A DNA stretch of 64,000 nucleotides from Aliivibrio sp. S4MY1 (lineage in GTDB: Bacteria; Pseudomonadota; Gammaproteobacteria; Enterobacterales; Vibrionaceae). The notes under the pieces were generated by a model. That model did not search any database, had not been told where the DNA came from, and saw nothing but the letters and a program-made list of their open reading frames with translations. The position numbers were made by a program, and so were the translations under genes. Location: contig NZ_JARACP010000013.1 in NCBI RefSeq assembly GCF_028765545.1, positions 39,623 through 103,622 of the forward strand, given 5' to 3'. Shown here in pieces: positions 55,416 through 63,146 of the stretch (position 1 is its first letter; every line of letters starts with the position of its first letter).

Positions 55416-57461
55416 ATGAAACTAAGGCTTTTAACAGTTACGCTGATTTCTATAATCTTGATTATTGCTCTTTCTATTACCTTTTTATCAAAAGATGCAC
55501 CTGTAAATTCATCTAAAGAATCGCCTTCAATCAAAAAAGCCATTGAGTTAATCCTTAATATTCAGTCAGCCCGCCGCGGGGAACATCTTGATTTTTTAGT
55601 CTCTGTTATCTCTCAGCCCCCGACATTACAAACAAAAAAATCAGATATCTTCTATATTGAATTTCTTAAAGGTTATGTAGCTTCAGCTAACAACCAATTT
55701 GATCTAGCTGAAAATCATTTTAATTATGCTCAGCAATACATATATACAGATCTTCCTGCACATGTACTCTCTCGTTTTTATTATGAAAGAAGTTATATTG
55801 AAATAGAGCAAGAGCAATATGAAAGATCGAAACTTAGCTACCAAAATGCGGAAAGTTTATTTAATTCAAACCAAGATTATAGCGAGACCTTTATCTCAAT
55901 AGCACTCGGTAGAACTTATGATCTTGCTCATGTTGAAAAAGGAAGCTTACTCAGCATTCAACAAGCTCAAAAAAATCTCGAATTTGCACAAGAAATCAAA
56001 TACTCAGAAATGGAACATGTCTATTTCATTCTTGGCCTTTCCTATTGGAACAATAATCAAACCATTCTAGGCATTGATTTTAAATTAAAAGCGTTGAATA
56101 TTTACATAGAGAAAGAACAATATAGCGATATCGTTTATACCTTAACAGATATTGGTATCGACTATCTATTTTTAAAAAACTATGACGAAGCGATTCGCCA
56201 ATTAACGCAAGCCCTTGAGTATCAAGATAAAAATAACAGTACAGAGCCTGATGAAGCCTATTACATCGTATACAAACTATATAGTGCTTACCTTCAAACC
56301 AATGATATGGCAAATGCAAAGCATTACTTAGATGAAGCAGAGAGACTTCTTAGAGCACAAAGTGAGTCGATTGTTAAAGAAAACTTCCAAACAAACCAAT
56401 TGCTGTTAGAAGCAGAATATCTTTCGATTACCGGAAAAGCAGAAGAAGCACTTATGCTACTAACACAAGCCAGTGAGCGTCACGCAAACGGGCTTTCAAA
56501 CAGCTTTTATCACTTTGATGTCACCTTATATAATACTTATGGCAAGGTTTACAACCACTTAGAATTATATGATAACTCTGTTCATCACCATACTTTAGCA
56601 AAAGAGGCGATTCAAAAGCGCAAACTCTTTTACTTAGAAGATGAAACCTACTTTTATTTATATGATGCTTATCTAAAACAGCAAGACTATCAAAAAGCCG
56701 CCTTTTATTTAGAAAAAAGCTACGCGGTAAAAGCAAAGCAATTGAATGATAATAACCAAGCACAAACTCAATTTTTACTTCACTATTTTGATAATAAAAA
56801 GAAAGAAAATAGAATTCTAGAGCTTGAAAAAAACGCCATTAAGATAATGTTCTTCTCTGGTTTCCTTCTTTGTATCCTTGTTGTTATCGCTGCTTTTGTT
56901 CGAATTTTGTTCAGCAAAAACAAAAAGATCAATGCGCTTAATATTAAATTGCATGATCTTAGCTTAACCGACGGTTTAACAGCAGTACCAAACCGAAGAG
57001 CATTAGAACTGCACTTCTTAGAGAACAAGCAAGATGTAACTATTCGCTCTGTCATGATGATAGACATAGATTACTTTAAAAATTACAACGACACCTATGG
57101 CCATAAAAAAGGTGATGAAGCACTAATCGCCGTCGCTAAAGCGTTAAAAGGAAGCTGTAGAGAAAATGATTTTCTCGCTCGATTTGGTGGTGAAGAGTTT
57201 ATTATTGTAATGAAGGATACCAATAAAGCAGAATCAATAAAGATGGCCGAAAACATTCAAGCCAGTGTCGCGTCTTTATCTATTCCTCATAAGAACTCTG
57301 ATGTGTCTTCTTTTATTACCTTAAGCATGGGGATTACAACCTACTCTGTTAATAAAGAAGATAGTGCTAATAATGAAAAGGCGATCATCAAAGCAGATAA
57401 GGCGTTGTACTATTCGAAGAACAATGGCAGGAATCAAAATACCCACTTTTATGATATTTAA
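55416..57461 (+). CDS. Diguanylate cyclase with periplasmic TPR sensor domain
   Basis: The 681 residues have an N-terminal membrane anchor (about 7-24), a long TPR-rich region (about 60-460) that should lie in the periplasm, a second membrane helix (about 475-498) and a C-terminal GGDEF domain. The active-site motif is intact as RFGGEEF (GGEEF 591-595), and an inhibitory I-site RxxD (582-585) lies five residues before it, so feedback control by c-di-GMP is expected. It makes c-di-GMP from GTP, probably in response to an envelope signal. It is a single gene. Confidence 0.9.
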   Translation: MKLRLLTVTLISIILIIALSITFLSKDAPVNSSKESPSIKKAIELILNIQSARRGEHLDFLVSVISQPPTLQTKKSDIFYIEFLKGYVASANNQFDLAENHFNYAQQYIYTDLPAHVLSRFYYERSYIEIEQEQYERSKLSYQNAESLFNSNQDYSETFISIALGRTYDLAHVEKGSLLSIQQAQKNLEFAQEIKYSEMEHVYFILGLSYWNNNQTILGIDFKLKALNIYIEKEQYSDIVYTLTDIGIDYLFLKNYDEAIRQLTQALEYQDKNNSTEPDEAYYIVYKLYSAYLQTNDMANAKHYLDEAERLLRAQSESIVKENFQTNQLLLEAEYLSITGKAEEALMLLTQASERHANGLSNSFYHFDVTLYNTYGKVYNHLELYDNSVHHHTLAKEAIQKRKLFYLEDETYFYLYDAYLKQQDYQKAAFYLEKSYAVKAKQLNDNNQAQTQFLLHYFDNKKKENRILELEKNAIKIMFFSGFLLCILVVIAAFVRILFSKNKKINALNIKLHDLSLTDGLTAVPNRRALELHFLENKQDVTIRSVMMIDIDYFKNYNDTYGHKKGDEALIAVAKALKGSCRENDFLARFGGEEFIIVMKDTNKAESIKMAENIQASVASLSIPHKNSDVSSFITLSMGITTYSVNKEDSANNEKAIIKADKALYYSKNNGRNQNTHFYDI

Positions 57462-57484
57462 AGCCTGTAATTACACAGGCTTTA
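57460..57484. terminator. Bidirectional terminator after the diguanylate cyclase gene
   Basis: AAAGCCTGT (57460-57468) pairs with ACAGGCTTT (57475-57483) between convergent genes. The T run is short. Confidence 0.65.
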
Positions 57485-57519
57485 AATCATGCTGAAAAAT
57501 ACGACCATGAAAAAACAAC

Positions 57520-58026
57520 TTAACTGTGAAAGCATGGACTTTTAACATGTATTCTGTAGTAACCAATAGCACTGCTTGCAATAAACAAAACGTCGATTAA
57601 TACCGCTACTGGTGAACCAACTATAGCATCATGCACACCCCACACACCTGTCCCAATAACCATCAGCCAACGCATTAGCTTGTCGTTGCTACTAAACGAA
57701 GCTTTCGTATGCAATAGCGACGCTGTACAACTCAGAACACTAGTTAAACCACTGAAAGTTAGAACTGTACCGAACAAAGTAACGAAATAGAACAACCACT
57801 TTATTTTAGGGTTTGAGATAACGATACCAGCTAAGTATCGGCATGCTCCTATTACCAGCAAACATGCCGCCGTCCACTCATTAAGTAGAGCGAAATGCGC
57901 AGAAATCAATAATGCCGATATACACAAAGCAGACAAAAGTAGAGTACGATTTTTAAATTGAAACGATGCGATATCAAATAGCGCAGCTAAACCAACCAAT
58001 ATTTGGGAGGCGACAAAAAGGGACAT
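57520..58026 (-). CDS. YgjV-family inner membrane protein
   Basis: From the ATG at 58026 (GGAGG upstream) the 168-residue protein has five or six membrane helices and begins SLFVASQILVGLAALFDIASFQFKNR, which fits the Imp-YgjV family. Its function is unknown. It is the last gene before a gap and the start of the accessory region. Confidence 0.8.
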   Translation of the reverse strand: MSLFVASQILVGLAALFDIASFQFKNRTLLLSALCISALLISAHFALLNEWTAACLLVIGACRYLAGIVISNPKIKWLFYFVTLFGTVLTFSGLTSVLSCTASLLHTKASFSSNDKLMRWLMVIGTGVWGVHDAIVGSPVAVLIDVLFIASSAIGYYRIHVKSPCFHS

Positions 58027-58120
58027 ACCCCCTCCAATAATAACCAAGTAATATGAAAAACGTTCTAGTAGCTCAGCACGTTAATGCGCTGAACAATATG
58101 ATTCTTGTTATAAATTGCAG

Positions 58121-58214
58121 GGGAGGTATATTGCGACTGCGTGAGTCTGAAAAAGTTGAGAATGACAGGCGGAGAGAGCTTGAACGTAAAATAGACTCAT
58201 GCTGTATTCCTCCC
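58121..58214. repeat. Long-range inverted repeat in a gene-free gap
   Basis: In the gap 58027-58367, GGGAGG (58121-58126) pairs with CCTCCC (58209-58214), ATA (58128-58130) with TAT (58205-58207), and TGAGTCT (58142-58148) with AGACTCA (58193-58199), enclosing a 44-base loop. It could be a structured RNA or a small dispersed repeat. Open frames here on both strands (for example 58053-58394) are not convincing genes. Confidence 0.45.
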
Positions 58215-58367
58215 GTCAGTGTAACTAATAATAAACGCGATTCTACAGGAAAATGTCGAAGAATAAAGGTTATGTCACCTTTCGTTACCATGAAACAATA
58301 CCAATTTGTCATTTGCCCACATAGTAAAAATCACGCACTATATCGAGTTAAACTATTGCCCAAAACT

Positions 58368-58502
58368 CTATTTGCGATTTTCTTTACCATCTAAATACTC
58401 TGCATACTTTTTAGCAATTAGTTGATGAATATGATGTCCTGTTTTACGAACAAGATACCAATCTATCGCAGCTAAAGCGGCTAAGCCTATTATAGTTCCC
58501 AT
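58368..58502 (-). CDS. Small 44-residue membrane protein
   Basis: A clear AAGGAGAG lies seven bases before an ATG at 58502, opening a 44-residue frame: a short hydrophobic segment (GTIIGLAALAAIDWYLV), then a basic, histidine-containing part (RKTGHHIHQLIAKKYAEYL). It looks like a real single-helix membrane protein that is too short for most gene finders. There is no known family and no operon partner. Confidence 0.55.
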   Translation of the reverse strand: MGTIIGLAALAAIDWYLVRKTGHHIHQLIAKKYAEYLDGKENRK

Positions 58503-58570
58503 GTAAATCTCTCCTTCACCATCAAGTCACAAGTCTATCAAACTATTGGTAAAATTAATAAAGCGCTCAT

Positions 58571-58598
58571 GTTTACGATTTTTATAATAATCGTAAAC
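58571..58598. repeat. Perfect 10-bp hairpin after the small lipoprotein gene
   Basis: GTTTACGATT (58571-58580) pairs with AATCGTAAAC (58589-58598). It lies just past the lipoprotein gene, but no T run follows on the minus strand, so a terminator role is uncertain. Confidence 0.5.
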
Positions 58599-58610
58599 TT
58601 CCTATTTCAA

Positions 58611-59075
58611 TTATTCGCACCAATCATCACTTGCTACCGGACTAGAATAGTCTCTTTGTTCACCTTCTATTGATATTTTTTTACCGTTGTTAAATTTATA
58701 CAAGTAGGCAACACATCCCTTATAAGAAGAAACCATTAATACCTCATAAACACCATTTATTTTAGGGGTAAATGTTGCAGTAATAGAACAAGATTTCCCA
58801 CCATTATAATCATCAAAACCATACCCAAATGTAAAACTTTGCTTTTCACCCCCTAAGAGAGTTAATTCTTTATATGAAAGTCTATCCACTTTACCGGCAT
58901 TCTGTTTTCCAGTACAAAACTGTGCATCTTTATATATAAAAATTTCAGCATCACCTCTTCCTTGATTGGAAAATTTAATTGTTGCTACATTATTAGATAT
59001 TGGCTCATCGTAAGGAGTCGACACACAGCCAGTTAACGTTAAAAGGAAAACTAACTTAAACAATCGAGAAAACAT
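58611..59075 (-). CDS. Small lipoprotein
   Basis: From the ATG at 59075 (AGGTG upstream) the protein has 154 residues with a lipoprotein signal ending LTGC (cysteine about 17). The mature part has six cysteines in all, in segments such as AQFCTGK, GGKSCSI, YKGCVAY and the final DDWCE, suggesting a disulfide-bonded envelope protein. No family was recognised. It lies just outside the recognisable cassette array and could be its oldest, attC-less member. Confidence 0.65.
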   Translation of the reverse strand: MFSRLFKLVFLLTLTGCVSTPYDEPISNNVATIKFSNQGRGDAEIFIYKDAQFCTGKQNAGKVDRLSYKELTLLGGEKQSFTFGYGFDDYNGGKSCSITATFTPKINGVYEVLMVSSYKGCVAYLYKFNNGKKISIEGEQRDYSSPVASDDWCE

Positions 59076-59238
59076 ATAAATCACCTGTAATATTATAAGA
59101 GAATGACCTATCAACTTATTAAGATCATAATGTGTTTGGTTATCTTACAATCTGACTATTAATTTTATCGATATAAAAGTGTGAACTCGTTCGAATATAT
59201 AGTTCAATATAACAAGGGAAATTGATGACTTAAATAAA

Positions 59239-59408
59239 AGAAAACGCCGCATTAAGGAGTGAGCAATGCTACCACCCAAGCTAATCCATTGTGCCGTAAA
59301 TACTAAACATGACCGAAACCTTTTTGACTGTGACATTACCCCACTCAATAATTACTTGAAAGTTATTGATGCCAAGTGTAGTAAATCGTGTTGATGCGTT
59401 TGTTAAAT
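59239..59408 (-). other. attC: attC site 1 (long, degenerate)
   Basis: Read on the minus strand, ATTTAAC (59408-59402, fits RYYYAAC) begins the site, followed by AAACGCATCAAC. The far end, GCGGCGTTTTC, carries a degenerate R' box. The inner segment (GAGTGAGCAATGCTACCACC on the plus strand, near 59256-59275) is closely similar to attC site 2. The site is 170 bp, longer than usual, and closes the first toxin-antitoxin cassette. Confidence 0.65.
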
Positions 59409-59414
59409 GAACTC

Positions 59415-59729
59415 TTACTGCAAACCACGGTCATTGAGAACAAATTGGCGTAACTCGCGCTCTTCCCTCATGACATAAAGAATATATACGATACCATCGT
59501 TGGTTACTTTGTAAAAAATACGGCATGGCGGCAATACAATTTCACGATAATCTAAATGAGGAAGCTCAGGAACACTACGGCCTGATAATGGAAAATCCTC
59601 TAAACGCTCAATACGATGGAAAACTGATTGAACTAACGCCTTAGCCGCTAAGATATTATTAATAGCGATATATTCTGCAATTTCGTCCAAATCTAATAAT
59701 GCTGATTCAGTCCAATTAATTACAGCCAT
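59415..59729 (-). CDS. RelE/ParE-family toxin
   Basis: The 104-residue protein fits the ParE/RelE fold: NWTESALLDLDEIAEYIA, ERLEDFPLSGRSVPEL and REIVLPPCRIFYKV. ParE members poison gyrase and RelE members cut ribosome-bound mRNA; which applies is not certain. Its start overlaps the antitoxin gene by ten bases. attC site 1 follows the stop after six bases, so the pair is one cassette. Confidence 0.88.
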   Translation of the reverse strand: MAVINWTESALLDLDEIAEYIAINNILAAKALVQSVFHRIERLEDFPLSGRSVPELPHLDYREIVLPPCRIFYKVTNDGIVYILYVMREERELRQFVLNDRGLQ

Positions 59730-59974
59730 TTATTCATCTTCTCTTTTGCGGCTTCATGAGAAACTACACGATTATCTGAAATTGCTTTTTCACCGCGAGC
59801 AATACCTTCAAGAATAGCAATACGTTTTTGCATAAACTCGTAATCATCAACATCTAACAAATATGCAGACGGTTGACCGTGCTCTGTAATTAACACTGGT
59901 TCTTTTGAAGCATGAAGCTCAGAAAGAATCTTGGTTGCTTGACGTTTTAATGTAGTAACTAGTTCAACTTTCAT
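59720..59974 (-). CDS. Phd/YefM-family antitoxin
   Basis: The 84 residues fit the Phd/YefM antitoxin: VTTLKRQATKILSELHASKEPVLITEHGQPSAYLLDVDDYE, with a C-terminal toxin-binding tail. It should bind the toxin and repress the operon. It comes first, overlapping the toxin gene, the standard layout for coupled control. Confidence 0.9.
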   Translation of the reverse strand: MKVELVTTLKRQATKILSELHASKEPVLITEHGQPSAYLLDVDDYEFMQKRIAILEGIARGEKAISDNRVVSHEAAKEKMNKWL

Positions 59975-60041
59975 ATTCAGTATCCATTATCGAAAGAATA
60001 AAGTATCACAATTGTATCACTTAGTTACCCATTGAGACAGT

Positions 60042-60212
60042 TCATTTAATGTTCAGGGAGATCTTTCGCCCTTCAACAATGTCTCTAGCTTGTACAAACT
60101 GCCATACTATTTCTGGTCGTTGATAAGCAAAAATAATGAGAACTGCGCGTTCGACGAGAATGACAACAGGACTTTGAAATAAATACGACCAGTTATCAAT
60201 TGTTCTCTGCAT
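60042..60212 (-). CDS. Possible small cassette ORF (56 residues)
   Basis: An ATG at 60212 opens a 56-residue frame with a hydrophobic stretch (SPVVILVERAVLIIFAY). It fills most of the gap 59975-60241 between the antitoxin and a partial attC. There is no clear ribosome binding site and no known family, so it may be a fragment of a cassette gene or chance. Confidence 0.25.
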   Translation of the reverse strand: MQRTIDNWSYLFQSPVVILVERAVLIIFAYQRPEIVWQFVQARDIVEGRKISLNIK

Positions 60213-60240
60213 TCGGGCTAGTAGTTCGCAAAAGCATATA

Positions 60241-60267
60241 AAGCCCTGTTAAAGGTGTGAGCAACGC
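60241..60267 (-). other. Partial attC (right half only)
   Basis: On the minus strand GCGTTGCTCACACC...TTTAACAGGGC resembles the L'-R' half of attC site 2 (GCGTTGCTCATTAC...TTAACAGGGCGTTAAAC). The R' box has decayed (CTTTATA for GTTRRRY) and the left half is missing. Confidence 0.5.
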
Positions 60268-60268
60268 A

Positions 60269-60782
60269 TTAGGCTGATAACTCTTTGACTAACTCGATAT
60301 CATTGAGGACAACGTCATTTGCACGCTCTTTATTGGTTTCCCCCGTAGGAGCAAAACCTTGCTTTATATAGAAATTTAATGCACGTTCATTGCTATCAAG
60401 TGCCCACAACGAAATCTTTTTTGCTTTCAATATACGGAGCAGGTCCTCACACTCATCGTAAAGCTCCTGACCAATGCCAGTAGCAATTTTATCAGGGTCG
60501 ATTATAAATTGAACTCAGTTCATATACATCAGTGCCTTTCAAATATTTAGGCTGTCCAAAGCACAAGAAACCAGTCAATCTGCCGTCACAATCCGCAACA
60601 AGAACTTCTGCTAGATTTCGTTCTATTGTGTTTAACCATAATTTCCGACGTTTTTCTAATGTATAGCTTTCGATAAAACGTTGAGGCATCAACCCACTGT
60701 ACGCATATGCCCATGAGTTGACGTGTATATTTGCAATTTTTTCGACATCGCTTGGTAATGCCTTTCGAACTCTAAAATTCAT
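60269..60782 (-). pseudogene. GNAT acetyltransferase, frameshifted
   Basis: An intact start at 60782 gives 96 residues of a GNAT domain (FRVRKALPSDVEKIANIHVNSW, VADCDGRLTGFLCFGQ) and then a stop. The rest of the domain continues in the next frame (IATGIGQELYDECEDLL, LWALDSNERALNFYIKQGF) to a TAA at 60269. The break is near 60500: removing one A from TATAATCGACCC restores the normal LSSIYIDP sequence. It looks like a recent single-base insertion (or sequencing error) in a cassette gene of about 170 residues. Confidence 0.85.
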
Positions 60783-60795
60783 GATTTCCCTATCT

Positions 60796-60881
60796 GCTTA
60801 ACGCCGCGTTAAACACAAAACCCAACGATAGAATGAAAAAAAACCATGCGTTGGAAATCTGTCTTAATGCATTTGCTATAA
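60796..60881 (-). other. attC: attC site 4 (short)
   Basis: On the minus strand the site starts near TTATAGC (60881-60875, a degenerate R'') and ends at GTTAAGC (60802-60796), a good R' box (GTTRRRY). The ATGCATTAAGACAGATT portion parallels GCGTTTAAGACAGATT of site 2. It is 86 bp and lies between two acetyltransferase cassettes. Confidence 0.7.
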
Positions 60882-60888
60882 TTTGTGG

Positions 60889-61419
60889 TTAAAACAACAC
60901 ACATTCGTAGAAAATGACGCCATTGCCATCTTCTTGAGTTGCAACAAAACCAACCTTCTTAAGTAACTTTGCTGAAACTACATTTCCAATATCTACACCA
61001 CCAATAAGTTTTTCTACTAATTGGTTATCACGACAACTTTTAAGTAAACCAAATAATAACTCACTACCGTAGCCTTGATGCCAACTAGATTCGGCTAATA
61101 GATAACCTAAATGAGCTGTAGCATTATCTGATTCATAAAGGAAAACGAAACCAATAATCGGGTCAAAACCTTTACGTTTAACTGAAAACAAATGGCTTTC
61201 TGATACCATTTTCAAAAGCCAAACTTCAGCATCCGATTCAGTATTAATATCATGAAAATATGGAGGTAATGATTCAACAACTGAGGGAGAAAGTAAGTTA
61301 ACAATTTCAGACAATAACTGTGATTTCAGCGCTCCTGACACCAAATAAGAGTCAACATTTTCAACCTCAAGTCTCGTTGTCGTGAATGCTATAGGTTTCA
61401 ACTTTGAGCTATTAATCAT
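60889..61419 (-). CDS. GNAT-family acetyltransferase
   Basis: The 176 residues match the RimJ/RimL-like GNAT fold: IGFVFLYES, HLGYLLAESSWHQGYGSELLFGLLKSC (acetyl-CoA binding) and NVVSAKLLKKVGFV. The substrate is unknown; cassette acetyltransferases are often drug-, toxin- or protein-modifying. It starts on the stop of the upstream small gene, so both form one cassette, ended by attC site 4. Confidence 0.88.
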   Translation of the reverse strand: MINSSKLKPIAFTTTRLEVENVDSYLVSGALKSQLLSEIVNLLSPSVVESLPPYFHDINTESDAEVWLLKMVSESHLFSVKRKGFDPIIGFVFLYESDNATAHLGYLLAESSWHQGYGSELLFGLLKSCRDNQLVEKLIGGVDIGNVVSAKLLKKVGFVATQEDGNGVIFYECVLF

Positions 61420-61691
61420 ATCGTTACCTTAAAAAATCTAGGCTTAAGATGGTTAGGGACGTCTCGCAAGTCATCCTCTGGGTATAACTCATTCAATACG
61501 CAGGATTCTTCTTTGTTGGCATTCCAACGAAGTTCATGAGTCCTATCTGTTACTGTTAAATGACTTACAACATCATAATACCAGCCTGGGGCGTCCCTAG
61601 CTTCGGTTTTCACAATTGGAACATCCATTCTATTAGTTAAAGTGGATACAACAATAACTTTTTTTAAAGTTAACAAATTCCATATAACCAC
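61416..61691 (-). CDS. Hypothetical cassette protein
   Basis: The 91-residue frame has a soluble C-terminal part (GWYYDVVSHLTVTDRTHELRW, VPNHLKPRFFKV) that looks like a genuine protein. A start at residue 22 (MDVPIVKTE) is possible, since the ATG at 61691 falls directly after an attC half-site. There is no known family. It overlaps the acetyltransferase start by four bases. Confidence 0.55.
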   Translation of the reverse strand: MVIWNLLTLKKVIVVSTLTNRMDVPIVKTEARDAPGWYYDVVSHLTVTDRTHELRWNANKEESCVLNELYPEDDLRDVPNHLKPRFFKVTI

Positions 61692-61729
61692 TCCGAATGT
61701 AATAAATCGTGTCGATTGCTTTGTTAAAC
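61692..61729 (-). other. attC left half-site 3
   Basis: On the minus strand GTTTAAC (61729-61723, a perfect R'' box) is followed by AAAGCAATCGACACGATTTATTAC, closely similar to the start of attC site 1. No matching R' half follows; the small cassette gene begins instead. The site seems to have lost its right half. Confidence 0.6.
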
Positions 61730-61779
61730 CACAATGACACGCTATAATGACCGAACAATCAACCTAATTAGAGACCGCA

Positions 61780-62028
61780 ATGACTACTAGAATTTTAGCT
61801 GATGTTGCAGCAAGCATTACCGAGTTTAAAGCTAACCCAATGAAAGTTGCTTCAAGTGCTTATGGTGAAGCTGTTGCTATACTAAACAGGAATGAGCCTG
61901 CATTTTATTGTGTGCCAGCAGAAGCTTATGAACTATTGATGGATCGAGTTGAAGATCTAGAACTATTATCACTTGCTGCTGAACGAGAGAATGAAGAAAC
62001 GATTTCGGTAAACATCCATGACTTATAA
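61780..62028 (+). CDS. relB: RelB/StbD-type (Phd/YefM fold) antitoxin
   Basis: The 82 residues (TTRILADVAASITEFKANPMKVA, NEPAFYCVPAEAYELLMDRVEDLELL) match antitoxins common in Vibrio chromosomal integron cassettes. It neutralises RelE and represses the pair. It overlaps relE by 11 bases. The module lies opposite to the cassette direction, so it must use its own promoter. Confidence 0.92.
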   Translation: MTTRILADVAASITEFKANPMKVASSAYGEAVAILNRNEPAFYCVPAEAYELLMDRVEDLELLSLAAERENEETISVNIHDL

Positions 62029-62302
62029 GTTAGATTTCAAAAAGAGCGCATATAAAGAATGGAATAAACTAGGTGCAACACTTCGTGAGCAATTTAAGAA
62101 AAAGCTATTAGAACGTTTAGATAATCCTCACGTGCCAGCGTCAAAGCTATCAGGCGCTGATAATTTATATAAAATTAAGCTGCGACAATCTGGCTACCGA
62201 TTAGTATATAAAGTTGAGGATGACGTAATTATTGTCACCGTTTTAGCTGTTGGTAAAAGAGAACGCAGCGACGTATACAAAAAAGCGATGCACAGAATTT
62301 AA
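62018..62302 (+). CDS. relE: RelE-family mRNA interferase toxin
   Basis: The 94 residues match RelE: LDFKKSAYKEWNKLG, LREQFKKKLLERLDNPHVPASKL, LYKIKLRQSGYRLVYKVEDD and the C-terminal GKRERSDVYKKA. The conserved basic residues for ribosome and mRNA binding are present. It cuts mRNA on the ribosome. The intact attC site 2 begins eight bases after its stop. Confidence 0.93.
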   Translation: MTYKLDFKKSAYKEWNKLGATLREQFKKKLLERLDNPHVPASKLSGADNLYKIKLRQSGYRLVYKVEDDVIIVTVLAVGKRERSDVYKKAMHRI

Positions 62303-62310
62303 CCATAGCT

Positions 62311-62437
62311 GTTTAACGCCCTGTTAAGTAATGAGCAACGCTACCACCTAACCTAAACCATTACACCGTAGACACTAAACTCAGCTTGAATTGAAAACGT
62401 TGAGTGTTGCGAATCTGTCTTAAACGCTTTGTTGAAC
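62311..62437 (-). other. attC: attC site 2 (intact, VCR-like)
   Basis: On the minus strand the 127-bp site starts with R'' GTTCAAC (62437-62431), has the inner inverted segments CTCAACG...AAGCTGAG, then GCGTTGCTCATTAC, and ends with R' GTTAAAC (62317-62311). Both boxes fit the integron consensus (RYYYAAC, GTTRRRY), and the length equals that of the V. cholerae repeats. An IS91-type remnant abuts its R'' end. Confidence 0.88.
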
Positions 62438-62525
62438 GAAGCCGCTTCGCGGCAGAGTAAAACCAGTATCGTCCATACTCTCTGTACCTCCATCATTTCG
62501 ATGGCGGATTACAGGAGTAAACACC

Positions 62526-62732
62526 ATGAGCCCAACCGAACTAGAGCGATATCATCGCCTTTATGAATTACACCTTACCAACTTAACTCTCCAAGGTAAA
62601 CGACCTGCCACTATTGATGCCTATTCTCGAGCAGTGCGTCGGATTAGCGAGTTCTTTGACCGTTCTCCCGATACATTAAGCACGACTGATTTAAAAAAAT
62701 TCTTCGCCAGTTTAATTGCATGTACTGCCTAA
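62526..62732 (+). pseudogene. Tyrosine recombinase N-terminal fragment
   Basis: The 68 residues are the SAM-like core-binding domain of a phage-type integrase (LHLTNLTLQGKRPATIDAYSRAVRRI, LKKFFASL), of the type that accompanies IS91 transposases. The catalytic domain with its Arg-His-Arg-Tyr residues is missing. It breaks off where the transposase tail begins, around 62715. Confidence 0.8.
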
Positions 62733-62928
62733 AGGCTTACAACGAGTACGTGACTACGGTTTTTTACGTGGCCAAGCGAGAGCCCTGCGAGTTCGTATTC
62801 AATTACTCATGCTTGGCATTTTTTATCAAACTCCGCCAAGTATTATACCCATCCGAGCCAAAGCAATAAGAGCCTGCCCACACTGTCACCATGACATGGA
62901 GTGCGTGGGAATAACACGACCGAGATAG
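62716..62928 (+). pseudogene. IS91-type transposase C-terminal fragment
   Basis: The frame encodes only the tail of a Y2 transposase (VLPKGLQRVRDYGFLRGQAR, then CPHCHHDMECVGI, a zinc-binding end). The catalytic tyrosines are lost. The join to the recombinase fragment implies a single internal deletion. Confidence 0.75.
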
Positions 62929-63146
62929 CCGAAAGGCAAACATAATAAGGATAATGGTTGAAGTTAACCTAGAGGAGACACAACAAATAAGACGATTTAA
63001 AAATAGCTAACCCATTGATAAAATTACTATCGTAATCTTATCTTGGCCCCACTCGCCTTGAAAAAAGACTCAAGGCGATATGCCCACCAAACTAGATCGC
63101 ACAATTTACTATAAAGAAGTGGCTACGGGCTTGTTCAACACCCGGG

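Larger units (their letters stand above)
62438..63140. mobile_element. Collapsed IS91-type element
   Basis: Two broken genes of an IS91-type element are joined here: the front of its tyrosine recombinase and the tail of its Y2 transposase. The left boundary, at GAAC (62434-62437), fits the target tetranucleotide of IS91. The left edge has a GC hairpin (GCCGC-TTC-GCGGC near 62441-62453). The right edge is placed near CTTGTTCAAC (63130-63139) and is approximate. The element cannot move by itself. Confidence 0.7.

Noticed and set aside
58053..58394. Open frame of 113 residues on the + strand, and a 79-residue frame opposite it
   Set aside because: Neither has recognisable domains or a good ribosome binding site; they overlap an inverted repeat and the better-supported 44-residue gene.
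59145..59348. 67-residue minus-strand frame
   Set aside because: It lies across attC site 1 and is explained by the conserved attC sequence.
60313..60327. matS-like GGACAACGTCAT
   Set aside because: Three mismatches to the consensus, and it lies in a cassette pseudogene.
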